From: Phytophthora colocasiae
Lineage: Eukaryota; Oomycota; Peronosporomycetes; Peronosporales; Peronosporaceae
DNA length: 64,000 bases
Assembly (NCBI GenBank): GCA_018806915.1
Contig: JAGKQI010000057.1
Span: 1 to 64,000, forward strand
Reading direction: 5' to 3'
Shown here: piece after piece, positions 1-11,386 of the stretch
Numbering within the stretch: the first letter of the stretch is position 1
How the letters are laid out: each line of letters begins with the position of its first letter
Translations under genes and position numbers: made by a program
Notes under the pieces: model-generated
Told to the model about the DNA's origin: nothing
The model's database searches: none
The model's input: only the letters and a program-made list of their open reading frames with translations

Positions 1-95
1 TGTGTGTTGTGTGTTGTGTGTTGTGAGTTGTATGTGTGTTGTGTGTGTTTGTTTGTTTTGTTTGCGGAGTTGTTTGTGTTTTGTTTTGGATAGGA

Positions 96-142
96 TTCTC
101 GTTAGTATAGTGGTTAGTATACCCGCCTGTCACGCGGGTGAC
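96..142 (+). pseudogene. tRNA-Asp copy 1, 5' half only
   Basis: The acceptor 5' strand, D-arm and anticodon arm are present. The sequence then jumps after GGGTGAC straight into spacer (ttagtccgatgcgg), removing the T-arm, acceptor 3' strand and about 320 bp of unit. It lacks a B box and cannot make a tRNA. Confidence 0.9.
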
Positions 143-384
143 TGAATTAGTCCGATGCGGTTTGTTACGCTAGATTGGTCGAGGATGCAGGAGAAACGTG
201 TTTGGTGGCGCGGAGTGGCGACGAAGGTATGGTAGAGCGCGTGTGGTCGTGTGTGGAGGTGGTGGTAGGTGGGTATGGTGTGTTGTGTGTGTTGTGTGTT
301 GTGTGAGTTGTGTGAGTTGTATGTGTGTTGTGTGTGTTTGTTTGTTTTGTTTGCGGAGTTGTTTGTGTTTTTGTTTGGATAGGA

Positions 385-456
385 TTCTCGTTAGTATAGT
401 GGTTAGTATACCCGCCTGTCACGCGGGTGACCCAGGTTCAATTCCCGGACGGGAAG
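385..456 (+). tRNA. tRNA-Asp-GTC: tRNA-Asp(GTC) copy 2, T-stem variant
   Basis: Full length; the T-stem 5' strand reads CCAGG instead of CCGGG, giving one A-C mismatch. Followed by a T4 run; the backup T-run in the pyrimidine tract is also only T4. Confidence 0.75.
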
Positions 457-991
457 CTTCTTTTGCTCTCGCCTGCTATTCTGCTCTTCTGCTCTGTTTT
501 CTTTGCCGCTCTCTTTCCTGCCGTTCGCGCACCACAGCCGACTTCTCTCATGCTACCAACGCACAGCTGGCACATCGGCGCATCAGCACCTCTGCTGCTG
601 TCGAATCGGACCCGTCAACGCGGACGAGGTTAGACGCGCGCATGGCGCCGTACTCGTCGTGAGCGAGCTTGCACGCGCCTTCGCGCGGTGTAGTGGTGCT
701 GTGTGTGTCGTGGACGCATGGTGACACGGTAGACACGTGACTAGAATGCAGTGGTTAGTCCGATGCGGTTTGTTACGCTAGATTGGTCGAGGATGCGGGA
801 GAAACGTGTTTGGTGGCGCGGAGTGGCGACGAAGGTATGGTAGAGCGCGTGTGGTCGTGTGTGGAGGTGGTGGTAGGTGGGTATGTGTGTTGTGTGTGTT
901 GTGTGTTGTGTGAGTTGTGTGAGTTGTATGTGTGTTGTGTGTGTTTGTTTGTTTTGTTTGCGGAGTTGTTTGTGTTTTGTTTTGGATAGGA

Positions 992-1062
992 TTCTCGTTA
1001 GTATAGTGGTTAGTATACCCGCCTGTCACGCGGGTGACCCAGGTTCAATTCCCGGACGGAAG
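992..1062 (+). pseudogene. tRNA-Asp copy 3, degenerate
   Basis: It has the same CCAGG T-stem mismatch as copy 2, plus a one-base deletion in the acceptor 3' strand (acggaag), so the acceptor stem cannot pair fully. T5 run downstream. Confidence 0.65.
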
Positions 1063-1599
1063 CTTCTTTTTGCTCTCGCCTGCTATTCTGCTCTTCTGCT
1101 CTGTTTTTCTTTGCCGCTCTCTTCCTGCCGTTCGCGCACCACAGCCGACTTCTCTCATGCTACCAACGCACAGCTGGCACATCGGCGCATCAGCACCTCT
1201 GCTGCTGTCGAATCGGACCCGTCAACGCGGACGAGGTTAGACGCGCGCATGGCGCCGTACTCGTCGTGAGAGCGAGCTTGCACGCGCCTTCGCGCGGTGT
1301 AGTGGTGCTGTGTGTGTCGTGGACGCATGGTGGCACGGTAGACACGTGACTAGAATGCAGTGGTTAGTCCGATGCGGTTTGTTACGCTAGATTGGTCGAG
1401 GATGCGGGAGAAACGTGTTTGGTGGCGCGGAGTGGCGACGAAGGTATGGTAGAGCGCGTGTGGTCGTGTGTGGAGGTGGTGGTAGGTGGGTATGTGTGTT
1501 GTGTGTGTTGTGTGTGTGTGAGTTGTGTGAGTTGTATGTGTGTTGTGTGTGTTTGTTTGTTTTGTTTGCGGAGTTGTTTGTGTTTTGTTTTGGATAGGA

Positions 1600-1671
1600 T
1601 TCTCGTTAGTATAGTGGTTAGTATACCCGCCTGTCACGCGGGTGACCCGGGTTCAATTCCCGGACGGGAAG
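1600..1671 (+). tRNA. tRNA-Asp-GTC: tRNA-Asp(GTC) copy 4
   Basis: Canonical 72-nt sequence with T4 stop; the leftmost intact copy in the window. Confidence 0.96.
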
Positions 1672-2190
1672 CTTCTTTTGCTCTCGCCTGCTATTCTGCT
1701 CTTCTGCTCTGTTTTCTTTGCCGCTCTCTTTCCTGCCGTTCGCGCACCACAGCCGACTTCTCTCATGCTACCAACGCACAGCTGGCACATCGGCGCATCA
1801 GCACCTCTGCTGCTGTCGAATCGGACCCGTCAACGCGGACGAGGTTAGACGCGCGCATGGCGCCGTACTCGTCGTGAGAGCGAGCTTGCACGCGCCTTCG
1901 CGCGGTGTAGTGGTGCTGTGTGTCGTCGACGCATGGTGACACGGTAGACACGTGACTAGAATGCAGTGGTTAGTCCGATGCGGTTTGTTACGCTAGATTG
2001 GTCGAGGATGCGGGAGAAACGTGTTTGGTGGCGCGGAGTGGCGACGAAGGTATGGTAGAGCGCGTGTGGTCGTGTGTGGAGGTGGTGGTAGGTGGGTATG
2101 TGTGTTGTGTGAGTTGTGTGAGTTGTATGTGTGTTGTGTGTGTTTGTTTGTTTTGTTTGCGGAGTTGTTTGTGTTTTGTTTTGGATAGGA

Positions 2191-2260
2191 TTCTCGTTAG
2201 TATAGTGGTTAGTATACCCGCCTGTCACGCGGGTGACCGGGTTCAATTCCCGGACGGAAG
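2191..2260 (+). pseudogene. tRNA-Asp copy 5, degenerate
   Basis: Two single-base deletions: one C between the variable loop and T-stem, and one G in the acceptor 3' strand. Only T3 follows. Confidence 0.65.
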
Positions 2261-2797
2261 CTTCTTTGCTCTCGCCTGCTATTCTGCTCTTCTGCTCTGT
2301 TTTTCTTTGCCGCTCTCTTTCCTGCCGTTCGCGCACCACAGCCGACTTCTCTCATGCTACCAACGCACAGCTGGCACATCGGCGCATCAGCACCTCTGCT
2401 GCTGTCGAATCGGACCCGTCAACGCGGACGAGGTTAGACGCGCGCATGGCGCCGTACTCGTCGTGAGAGCGAGCTTGCACGCGCCTTCGCGCGGTGTAGT
2501 GGTGCTGTGTGTGTCGTGGACGCATGGTGGCACGGTAGACACGTGACTAGAATGCAGTGGTTAGTCCGATGCGGTTTGTTACGCTAGATTGGTCGAGGAT
2601 GCGGGAGAAACGTGTTTGGTGGCGCGGAGTGGCGACGAAGGTATGGTAGAGCGCGTGTGGTCGTGTGTGGAGGTGGTGGTAGGTGGGTATGTGTGTTGTG
2701 TGTGTTGTGTGTGTTGTGTGTTGTGTGAGTTGTATGTGTGTTGTGTGTGTTTGTTTGTTTTGTTTGCGGAGTTGTTTGTGTTTTGTTTTGGATAGGA

Positions 2798-2867
2798 TTC
2801 TCGTTAGTATAGTGGTTAGTATACCCGCCTGTCACGCGGGTGACCCGTTCAATTCCCGGACGGGAAG
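2798..2867 (+). pseudogene. tRNA-Asp copy 6, degenerate
   Basis: Two Gs are missing from the T-stem (gacccgttcaatt), destroying the T-arm and altering the B box. T3 follows. Confidence 0.75.
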
Positions 2868-3402
2868 CTTCTTTGCTCTCGCCTGCTATTCTGCTCTTCT
2901 GCTCTGTTTTTCTTTGCCGCTCTCTTTCCTGCCGTTCGCGCACCACAGCCGACTTCTCTCATGCTACCAACGCACAGCTGGCACATCGGCGCATCAGCAC
3001 CTCTGCTGCTGTCGAATCGGACCCGTCAACGCGGACGAGGTTAGACGCGCGCATGGCGCCGTACTCGTCGTGTGAGCGAGCTTGCACGCGCCTTCGCGCG
3101 GTGTAGTGGTGCTGTGTGTCGTGGACGCATGGTGGCACGGTAGACACGTGACTAGAATGCAGTGGTTAGTCCGATGCGGTTTGTTACGCTAGATTGGTCG
3201 AGGATGCGGGAGAAACGTGTTTGGTGGCGCGGAGTGGCGACGAAGGTATGGTAGAGCGCGTGTGGTCGTGTGTGGAGGTGGTGGTAGGTGGGTATGTGTG
3301 TTGTGTGTGTTGTGTGTGTTGTGTGTTGTGTGAGTTGTATGTGTGTTGTGTGTGTTTGTTTGTTTTGTTTGCGGAGTTGTTTGTGTTTTGTTTTGGATAG
3401 GA

Positions 3403-3474
3403 TTCTCGTTAGTATAGTGGTTAGAATACCCGCCTGTCACGCGGGTGACCAGGGTTCAATTCCCGGACGGGAAG
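3403..3474 (+). tRNA. tRNA-Asp-GTC: tRNA-Asp(GTC) copy 7, D- and T-stem variant
   Basis: Full length, with GTAT to GAAT in the D-stem 3' strand (A-A mismatch) and CAGGG in the T-stem (A-G mismatch). T5 follows. Function doubtful. Confidence 0.6.
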
Positions 3475-4002
3475 CTTCTTTTTGCTCTCGCCTGCTATTC
3501 TGCTCTTCTGCTCTGTTTTTCTTTGCCGCTCTCTTTCCTGCCGTTCGCGCACCACAGCCGACTTCTCTCATGCTACCAACGCACAGCTGGCACATCGGCG
3601 CATCAGCACCTCTGCTGCTGTCGAATCGGACCCGTCAACGCGGACGAGGTTAGACGCGCGCATGGCGCCGTACTCGTCGTGAGAGCGAGCTTGCACGCGC
3701 CTTCGCGCGGTGTAGTGGTGCTGTGTGTGTCGTGGACGCATGGTGACACGGTAGACACGTGACTAGAATGCAGTGGTTAGTCCGATGCGGTTTGTTACGC
3801 TAGATTGGTCGAGGATGCGGGAGAAACGTGTTTGGTGGCGCGGAGTGGCGACGAAGGTATGGTAGAGCGCGTGTGGTCGTGTGGTAGGTGGGTATGTGTG
3901 TTGTGTGTGTTGTGTGTGTTGTGTGTTGTGTGAGTTGTATGTGTGTTGTGTGTGTTTGTTTGTTTTGTTTGCGGAGTTGTTTGTGTTTTGTTTTGGATAG
4001 GA

Positions 4003-4073
4003 TTCTCGTTAGTATAGTGGTTAGTATACCCGCCTGTCACGCGGGTGACCGGGTTCAATTCCCGGACGGGAAG
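4003..4073 (+). tRNA. tRNA-Asp-GTC: tRNA-Asp(GTC) copy 8, one-base deletion
   Basis: 71 nt; one C is missing, which leaves all stems pairable but shortens the variable loop to 3 nt. T3 follows. The unit also lacks 9 bp in the upstream G-rich run. Confidence 0.6.
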
Positions 4074-4603
4074 CTTCTTTGCTCTCGCCTGCTATTCTGC
4101 TCTTCTGCTCTGTTTTTCTTTGCCGCTCTCTTTCCTGCCGTTCGCGCACCACAGCCGACTTCTCTCATGCTACCAACGCACAGCTGGCACATCGGCGCAT
4201 CAGCACCTCTGCTGCTGTCGAATCGGACCCGTCAACGCGGACGAGGTTAGACGCGCGCATGGCGCCGTACTCGTCGTGAGAGCGAGCTTGCACGCGCCTT
4301 CGCGCGGTGTAGTGGTGCTGTGTGTGTCGTGGACGCATGGTGGCACGGTAGACACGTGACTAGAATGCAGTGGTTAGTCCGATGCGGTTTGTTACGCTAG
4401 ATTGGTCGAGGATGCGGGAGAAACGTGTTTGGTGGCGCGGAGTGGCGACGAAGGTATGGTAGAGCGCGTGTGGTCGTGTGTGGAGGTGGTGGTAGGTGGG
4501 TATGTGTGTTGTGTGTGTTGTGTGAGTTGTGTGAGTTGTATGTGTGTTGTGTGTGTTTGTTTGTTTTGTTTGCGGAGTTGTTTGTGTTTTGTTTTGGATA
4601 GGA

Positions 4604-4675
4604 TTCTCGTTAGTATAGTGGTTAGTATACCCGCCTGTCACGCGGGTGACCCGGGTTCAATTCCCGGACGGGAAG
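4604..4675 (+). tRNA. tRNA-Asp-GTC: tRNA-Asp(GTC) copy 9
   Basis: Canonical 72 nt with T5 stop. Confidence 0.96.
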
Positions 4676-5216
4676 CTTCTTTTTGCTCTCGCCTGCTATT
4701 CTGCTCTTCTGCTCTGTTTTTCTTTGCCGCTCTCTTTCCTGCCGTTCGCGCACCACAGCCGACTTCTCTCATGCTACCAACGCACAGCTGGCACATCGGC
4801 GCATCAGCACCTCTGCTGCTGTCGAATCGGACCCGTCAACGCGGACGAGGTTAGACGCGCGCATGGCGCCGTACTCGTCGTGAGAGCGAGCTTGCACGCG
4901 CCTTCGCGCGGTGTAGTGGTGCTGTGTGTGTCGTGGACGCATGGTGACACGGTAGACACGTGACTAGAATGCAGTGGTTAGTCCGATGCGGTTTGTTACG
5001 CTAGATTGGTCGAGGATGCGGGAGAAACGTGTTTGGTGGCGCGGAGTGGCGACGAAGGTATGGTAGAGCGCGTGTGGTCGTGTGTGGAGGTGGTGGTAGG
5101 TGGGTATGTGTGTTGTGTGTGTGTTGTGTGTTGTGTGAGTTGTGTGAGTTGTATGTGTGTTGTGTGTGTTTGTTTGTTTTGTTTGCGGAGTTGTTTGTGT
5201 TTTGTTTTGGATAGGA

Positions 5217-5288
5217 TTCTCGTTAGTATAGTGGTTAGTATACCCGCCTGTCACGCGGGTGACCCGGGTTCAATTCCCGGACGGGAAG
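5217..5288 (+). tRNA. tRNA-Asp-GTC: tRNA-Asp(GTC) copy 10, no proximal T-run
   Basis: Canonical tRNA, but the trailer reads cgtcttggtgc. Termination would depend on the T5 run about 45 nt further downstream. The HindIII site at the tRNA end is lost. Confidence 0.93.
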
Positions 5289-5825
5289 CGTCTTGGTGCT
5301 CTCGCCTGCTATTCTGCTCTTCTGCTCTGTTTTTCTTTGCCGCTCTCTTTCCTGCCGTTCGCGCACCACAGCCGACTTCTCTCATGCTACCAACGCACAG
5401 CTGGCACATCGGCGCATCAGCACCTCTGCTGCTGTCGAATCGGACCCGTCAACGCGGACGAGGTTAGACGCGCGCATGGCGCCGTACTCGTCGTGAGCGA
5501 GCTTGCACGCGCCTTCGCGCGGTGTAGTGGTGCTGTGTGTGTCGTGGACGCATGGTGACACGGTAGACACGTGACTAGAATGCAGTGGTTAGTCCGATGC
5601 GGTTTGTTACGCTAGATTGGTCGAGGATGCGGGAGAAACGTGTTTGGTGGCGCGGAGTGGCGACGAAGGTATGGTAGAGCGCGTGTGGTCGTGTGTGGAG
5701 GTGGTGGTAGGTGGGTATGTGTGTTGTGTGTGTTGTGTGTTGTGTGAGTTGTGTGAGTTGTATGTGTGTTGTGTGTGTTTGTTTGTTTTGTTTGCGGAGT
5801 TGTTTGTGTTTTGTTTTGGATAGGA

Positions 5826-5897
5826 TTCTCGTTAGTATAGTGGTTAGTATACCCGCCTGTCACGCGGGTGACCCGGGTTCAATTCCCGGACGGGAAG
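5826..5897 (+). tRNA. tRNA-Asp-GTC: tRNA-Asp(GTC) copy 11
   Basis: Canonical 72 nt with T5 stop. Confidence 0.96.
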
Positions 5898-6438
5898 CTT
5901 CTTTTTGCTCTCGCCTGCTATTCTGCTCTTCTGCTCTGTTTTTCTTTGCCGCTCTCTTTCCTGCCGTTCGCGCACCACAGCCGACTTCTCTCATGCTACC
6001 AACGCACAGCTGGCACATCGGCGCATCAGCACCTCTGCTGCTGTCGAATCGGACCCGTCAACGCGGACGAGGTTAGACGCGCGCATGGCGCCGTACTCGT
6101 CGTGAGAGCGAGCTTGCACGCGCCTTCGCGCGGTGTAGTGGTGCTGTGTGTGTCGTGGACGCATGGTGACACGGTAGACACGTGACTAGAATGCAGTGGT
6201 TAGTCCGATGCGGTTTGTTACGCTAGATTGGTCGAGGATGCGGGAGAAACGTGTTTGGTGGCGCGGAGTGGCGACGAAGGTATGGTAGAGCGCGTGTGGT
6301 CGTGTGTGGAGGTGGTGGTAGGTGGGTATGTGTGTTGTGTGTGTTGTGTGTGTTGTGTGAGTTGTGTGAGTTGTATGTGTGTTGTGTGTGTTTGTTTGTT
6401 TTGTTTGCGGAGTCGTTTGTGTTTTTTTTTTGATATGA

Positions 6439-6510
6439 TTATCGTTAGTATAGTGGTTAGTATAACCCCCAGTCACCCCGGTGACCCCGGTTAAAATACC
6501 CGACGGGAAG
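6439..6510 (+). pseudogene. tRNA-Asp copy 12, heavily mutated
   Basis: About fifteen substitutions, mostly transversions, break the acceptor, anticodon and T stems and the B box, while spacer on both sides is normal. The changes run from about 6413 to 6515. Either a decayed copy or poor base calls. Confidence 0.8.
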
Positions 6511-7047
6511 CATCTTTTTGCTCTCGCCTGCTATTCTGCTCTTCTGCTCTGTTTTTCTTTGCCGCTCTCTTTCCTGCCGTTCGCGCACCACAGCCGACTT
6601 CTCTCATGCTACCAACGCACAGCTGGCACATCGGCGCATCAGCACCTCTGCTGCTGTCGAATCGGACCCGTCAACGCGGACGAGGTTAGACGCGCGCATG
6701 GCGCCGTACTCGTCGTGAGAGCGAGCTTGCACGCGCCTTCGCGCGGTGTAGTGGTGCTGTGTGTGTCGTGGACGCATGGTGACACGGTAGACACGTGACT
6801 AGAATGCAGTGGTTAGTCCGATGCGGTTTGTTACGCTAGATTGGTCGAGGATGCGGGAGAAACGTGTTTGGTGGCGCGGAGTGGCGACGAAGGTATGGTA
6901 GAGCGCGTGTGGTCGTGTGTGGAGGTGGTGGTAGGTGGGTATGTGTGTTGTGTGTGTTGTGTGTTGTGTGTTGTGTGAGTTGTATGTGTGTTGTGTGTGT
7001 TTGTTTGTTTTGTTTGCGGAGTTGTTTGTGTTTTGTTTTGGATAGGA

Positions 7048-7119
7048 TTCTCGTTAGTATAGTGGTTAGTATACCCGCCTGTCACGCGGGTGACCCGGGT
7101 TCAATTCCCGGACGGGAAG
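7048..7119 (+). tRNA. tRNA-Asp-GTC: tRNA-Asp(GTC) copy 13
   Basis: Canonical 72 nt with T5 stop. Confidence 0.96.
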
Positions 7120-7656
7120 CTTCTTTTTGCTCTCGCCTGCTATTCTGCTCTTCTGCTCTGTTTTTCTTTGCCGCTCTCTTTCCTGCCGTTCGCGCACCAC
7201 AGCCGACTTCTCTCATGCTACCAACGCACAGCTGGCACATCGGCGCATCAGCACCTCTGCTGCTGTCGAATCGGACCCGTCAACGCGGACGAGGTTAGAC
7301 GCGCGCATGGCGCCGTACTCGTCGTGAGAGCGAGCTTGCACGCGCCTTCGCGCGGTGTAGTGGTGCTGTGTGTCGTGGACGCATGGTGGCACGGTAGACA
7401 CGTGACTAGAATGCAGTGGTTAGTCCGATGCGGTTTGTTACGCTAGATTGGTCGAGGATGCGGGAGAAACGTGTTTGGTGGCGCGGAGTGGCGACGAAGG
7501 TATGGTAGAGCGCGTGTGGTCGTGTGTGGAGGTGGTGGTAGGTGGGTATGTGTGTTGTGTGTGTTGTGTGTTGTGTGAGTTGTGTGAGTTGTATGTGTGT
7601 TGTGTGTGTTTGTTTGTTTTGTTTGCGGAGTTGTTTGTGTTTTGTTTTGGATAGGA

Positions 7657-7728
7657 TTCTCGTTAGTATAGTGGTTAGTATACCCGCCTGTCACGCGGGT
7701 GACCCGGGTTCAATTCCCGGACGGGAAG
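7657..7728 (+). tRNA. tRNA-Asp-GTC: tRNA-Asp(GTC) copy 14
   Basis: Canonical 72 nt with T5 stop. Confidence 0.96.
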
Positions 7729-8267
7729 CTTCTTTTTGCTCTCGCCTGCTATTCTGCTCTTCTGCTCTGTTTTTCTTTGCCGCTCTCTTTCCTGCCGTTC
7801 GCGCACCACAGCCGACTTCTCTCATGCTACCAACGCACAGCTGGCACATCGGCGCATCAGCACCTCTGCTGCTGTCGAATCGGACCCGTCAACGCGGACG
7901 AGGTTAGACGCGCGCATGGCGCCGTACTCGTCGTGAGAGCGAGCTTGCACGCGCCTTCGCGCGGTGTAGTGGTGCTGTGTGTGTCGTGGACGCATGGTGG
8001 CACGGTAGACACGTGACTAGAATGCAGTGGTTAGTCCGATGCGGTTTGTTACGCTAGATTGGTCGAGGATGCGGGAGAAACGTGTTTGGTGGCGCGGAGT
8101 GGCGACGAAGGTATGGTAGAGCGCGTGTGGTCGTGTGTGGAGGTGGTGGTAGGTGGGTATGTGTGTTGTGTGTGTTGTGTGTTGTGTGAGTTGTGTGAGT
8201 TGTATGTGTGTTGTGTGTGTTTGTTTGTTTTGTTTGCGGAGTTGTTTGTGTTTTGTTTTGGATAGGA

Positions 8268-8339
8268 TTCTCGTTAGTATAGTGGTTAGTATACCCGCCT
8301 GTCACGCGGGTGACCCGGGTTCAATTCCCGGACGGGAAG
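8268..8339 (+). tRNA. tRNA-Asp-GTC: tRNA-Asp(GTC) copy 15, T3 trailer
   Basis: Canonical 72 nt; only T3 follows at once, with the T5 in the pyrimidine tract as backup terminator. Confidence 0.95.
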
Positions 8340-8876
8340 CTTCTTTGCTCTCGCCTGCTATTCTGCTCTTCTGCTCTGTTTTTCTTTGCCGCTCTCTTTC
8401 CTGCCGTTCGCGCACCACAGCCGACTTCTCTCATGCTACCAACGCACAGCTGGCACATCGGCGCATCAGCACCTCTGCTGCTGTCGAATCGGACCCGTCA
8501 ACGCGGACGAGGTTAGACGCGCGCATGGCGCCGTACTCGTCGTGAGAGCGAGCTTGCACGCGCCTTCGCGCGGTGTAGTGGTGCTGTGTGTGTCGTGGAC
8601 GCATGGTGGCACGGTAGACACGTGACTAGAATGCAGTGGTTAGTCCGATGCGGTTTGTTACGCTAGATTGGTCGAGGATGCGGGAGAAACGTGTTTGGTG
8701 GCGCGGAGTGGCGACGAAGGTATGGTAGAGCGCGTGTGGTCGTGTGTGGAGGTGGTGGTAGGTGGGTATGTGTGTTGTGTGTGTTGTGTGTTGTGTGAGT
8801 TGTGTGAGTTGTATGTGTGTTGTGTGTGTTTGTTTGTTTTGTTTGCGGAGTTGTTTGTGTTTTGTTTTGGATAGGA

Positions 8877-8948
8877 TTCTCGTTAGTATAGTGGTTAGTA
8901 TACCCGCCTGTCACGCGGGTGACCCGGGTTCAATTCCCGGACGGGAAG
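8877..8948 (+). tRNA. tRNA-Asp-GTC: tRNA-Asp(GTC) copy 16, T3 trailer
   Basis: Canonical 72 nt with a T3 trailer like copy 15, its left neighbour. Confidence 0.95.
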
Positions 8949-9487
8949 CTTCTTTGCTCTCGCCTGCTATTCTGCTCTTCTGCTCTGTTTTTCTTTGCCG
9001 CTCTCTTTCCTGCCGTTCGCGCACCACAGCCGACTTCTCTCATGCTACCAACGCACAGCTGGCACATCGGCGCATCAGCACCTCTGCTGCTGTCGAATCG
9101 GACCCGTCAACGCGGACGAGGTTAGACGCGCGCATGGCGCCGTACTCGTCGTGAGAGCGAGCTTGCACGCGCCTTCGCGCGGTGTAGTGGTGCTGTGTGT
9201 GTCGTGGACGCATGGTGACACGGTAGACACGTGACTAGAATGCAGTGGTTAGTCCGATGCGGTTTGTTACGCTAGATTGGTCGAGGATGCGGGAGAAACG
9301 TGTTTGGTGGCGCGGAGTGGCGACGAAGGTATGGTAGAGCGCGTGTGGTCGTGTGTGGAGGTGGTGGTAGGTGGGTATGTGTGTTGTGTGTGTTGTGTGT
9401 GTTGTGTGAGTTGTGTGAGTTGTATGTGTGTTGTGTGTGTTTGTTTGTTTTGTTTGCGGAGTTGTTTGTGTTTTGTTTTGGATAGGA

Positions 9488-9559
9488 TTCTCGTTAGTAT
9501 AGTGGTTAGTATACCCGCCTGTCACGCGGGTGACCCGGGTTCAATTCCCGGACGGGAAG
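9488..9559 (+). tRNA. tRNA-Asp-GTC: tRNA-Asp(GTC) copy 17, no proximal T-run
   Basis: Canonical tRNA; trailer cttctggttgc replaces the T5 run. Confidence 0.93.
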
Positions 9560-10098
9560 CTTCTGGTTGCTCTCGCCTGCTATTCTGCTCTTCTGCTCTG
9601 TTTTTCTTTGCCGCTCTCTTTCCTGCCGTTCGCGCACCACAGCCGACTTCTCTCATGCTACCAACGCACAGCTGGCACATCGGCGCATCAGCACCTCTGC
9701 TGCTGTCGAATCGGACCCGTCAACGCGGACGAGGTTAGACGCGCGCATGGCGCCGTACTCGTCGTGAGAGCGAGCTTGCACGCGCCTTCGCGCGGTGTAG
9801 TGGTGCTGTGTGTGTCGTGGACGCATGGTGGCACGGTAGACACGTGACTAGAATGCAGTGGTTAGTCCGATGCGGTTTGTTACGCTAGATTGGTCGAGGA
9901 TGCGGGAGAAACGTGTTTGGTGGCGCGGAGTGGCGACGAAGGTATGGTAGAGCGCGTGTGGTCGTGTGTGGAGGTGGTGGTAGGTGGGTATGTGTGTTGT
10001 GTGTGTTGTGTGTTGTGTGAGTTGTGTGAGTTGTATGTGTGTTGTGTGTGTTTGTTTGTTTTGTTTGCGGAGTTGTTTGTGTTTTGTTTTGGATAGGA

Positions 10099-10170
10099 TT
10101 CTCGTTAGTATAGTGGTTAGTATACCCGCCTGTCACGCGGGTGACCCGGGTTCAATTCCCGGACGGGAAG
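10099..10170 (+). tRNA. tRNA-Asp-GTC: tRNA-Asp(GTC) copy 18, T3 trailer
   Basis: Canonical 72 nt with T3; the first unit from the left with the G allele in ggcGcatcgg. Confidence 0.95.
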
Positions 10171-10705
10171 CTTCTTTGCTCTCGCCTGCTATTCTGCTCT
10201 TCTGCTCTGTTTTTCTTTGCCGCTCTCTTTCCTGCCGTTCGCGCACCACAGCCGACTTCTCTCATGCTACCAACGCACAGCTGGCGCATCGGCGCATCAG
10301 CACCTCTGCTGCTGTCGAATCGGACCCGTCAACGCGGACGAGGTTAGACGCGCGCATGGCGCCGTACTCGTCGTGAGAGCGAGCTTGCACGCGCCTTCGC
10401 GCGGTGTAGTGGTGCTGTGTGTGTCGTGGACGCATGGTGGCACGGTAGACACGTGACTAGAATGCAGTGGTTAGTCCGATGCGGTTTGTTACGCTAGATT
10501 GGTCGAGGATGCGGGAGAAACGTGTTTGGTGGCGCGGAGTGGCGACGAAGGTATGGTAGAGCGCGTGTGGTCGTGTGTGGAGGTGGTGGTAGGTGGGTAT
10601 GTGTGTTGTGTGTGTGTTGTGTTGTGTGTTGTGTGAGTTGTATGTGTGTTGTGTGTGTTTGTTTGTTTTGTTTGCGGAGTTGTTTGTGTTTTGTTTTGGA
10701 TAGGA

Positions 10706-10777
10706 TTCTCGTTAGTATAGTGGTTAGTATACCCGCCTGTCACGCGGGTGACCCGGGTTCAATTCCCGGACGGGAAG
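10706..10777 (+). tRNA. tRNA-Asp-GTC: tRNA-Asp(GTC) copy 19
   Basis: Canonical 72 nt with T5 stop; its TGTGT tract has a distinctive gttgtgttgtg pattern otherwise seen in unit 51. Confidence 0.96.
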
Positions 10778-11314
10778 CTTCTTTTTGCTCTCGCCTGCTA
10801 TTCTGCTCTTCTGCTCTGTTTTTCTTTGCCGCTCTCTTTCCTGCCGTTCGCGCACCACAGCCGACTTCTCTCATGCTACCAACGCACAGCTGGCACATCG
10901 GCGCATCAGCACCTCTGCTGCTGTCGAATCGGACCCGTCAACGCGGACGAGGTTAGACGCGCGCATGGCGCCGTACTCGTCGTGAGCGAGCTTGCACGCG
11001 CCTTCGCGCGGTGTAGTGGTGCTGTGTGTGTCGTGGACGCATGGTGACACGGTAGACACGTGACTAGAATGCAGTGGTTAGTCCGATGCGGTTTGTTACG
11101 CTAGATTGGTCGAGGATGCGGGAGAAACGTGTTTGGTGGCGCGGAGTGGCGACGAAGGTATGGTAGAGCGCGTGTGGTCGTGTGTGGAGGTGGTGGTAGG
11201 TGGGTATGTGTGTTGTGTGTGTTGTGTGTTGTGTGAGTTGTGTGAGTTGTATGTGTGTTGTGTGTGTTTGTTTGTTTTGTTTGCGGAGTTGTTTGTGTTT
11301 TGTTTTGGATAGGA

Positions 11315-11386
11315 TTCTCGTTAGTATAGTGGTTAGTATACCCGCCTGTCACGCGGGTGACCCGGGTTCAATTCCCGGACGGGAAG
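11315..11386 (+). tRNA. tRNA-Asp-GTC: tRNA-Asp(GTC) copy 20, T3 trailer
   Basis: Canonical 72 nt; trailer cttctttggctc has only T3. Confidence 0.94.

Noticed and set aside
457..990. A second tRNA or 5S rRNA in each unit (A-box-like tagtggtgctg, B-box-like gctgtcgaatcgg)
   Set aside because: No cloverleaf can be folded around these boxes, and no 5S internal control region is present.
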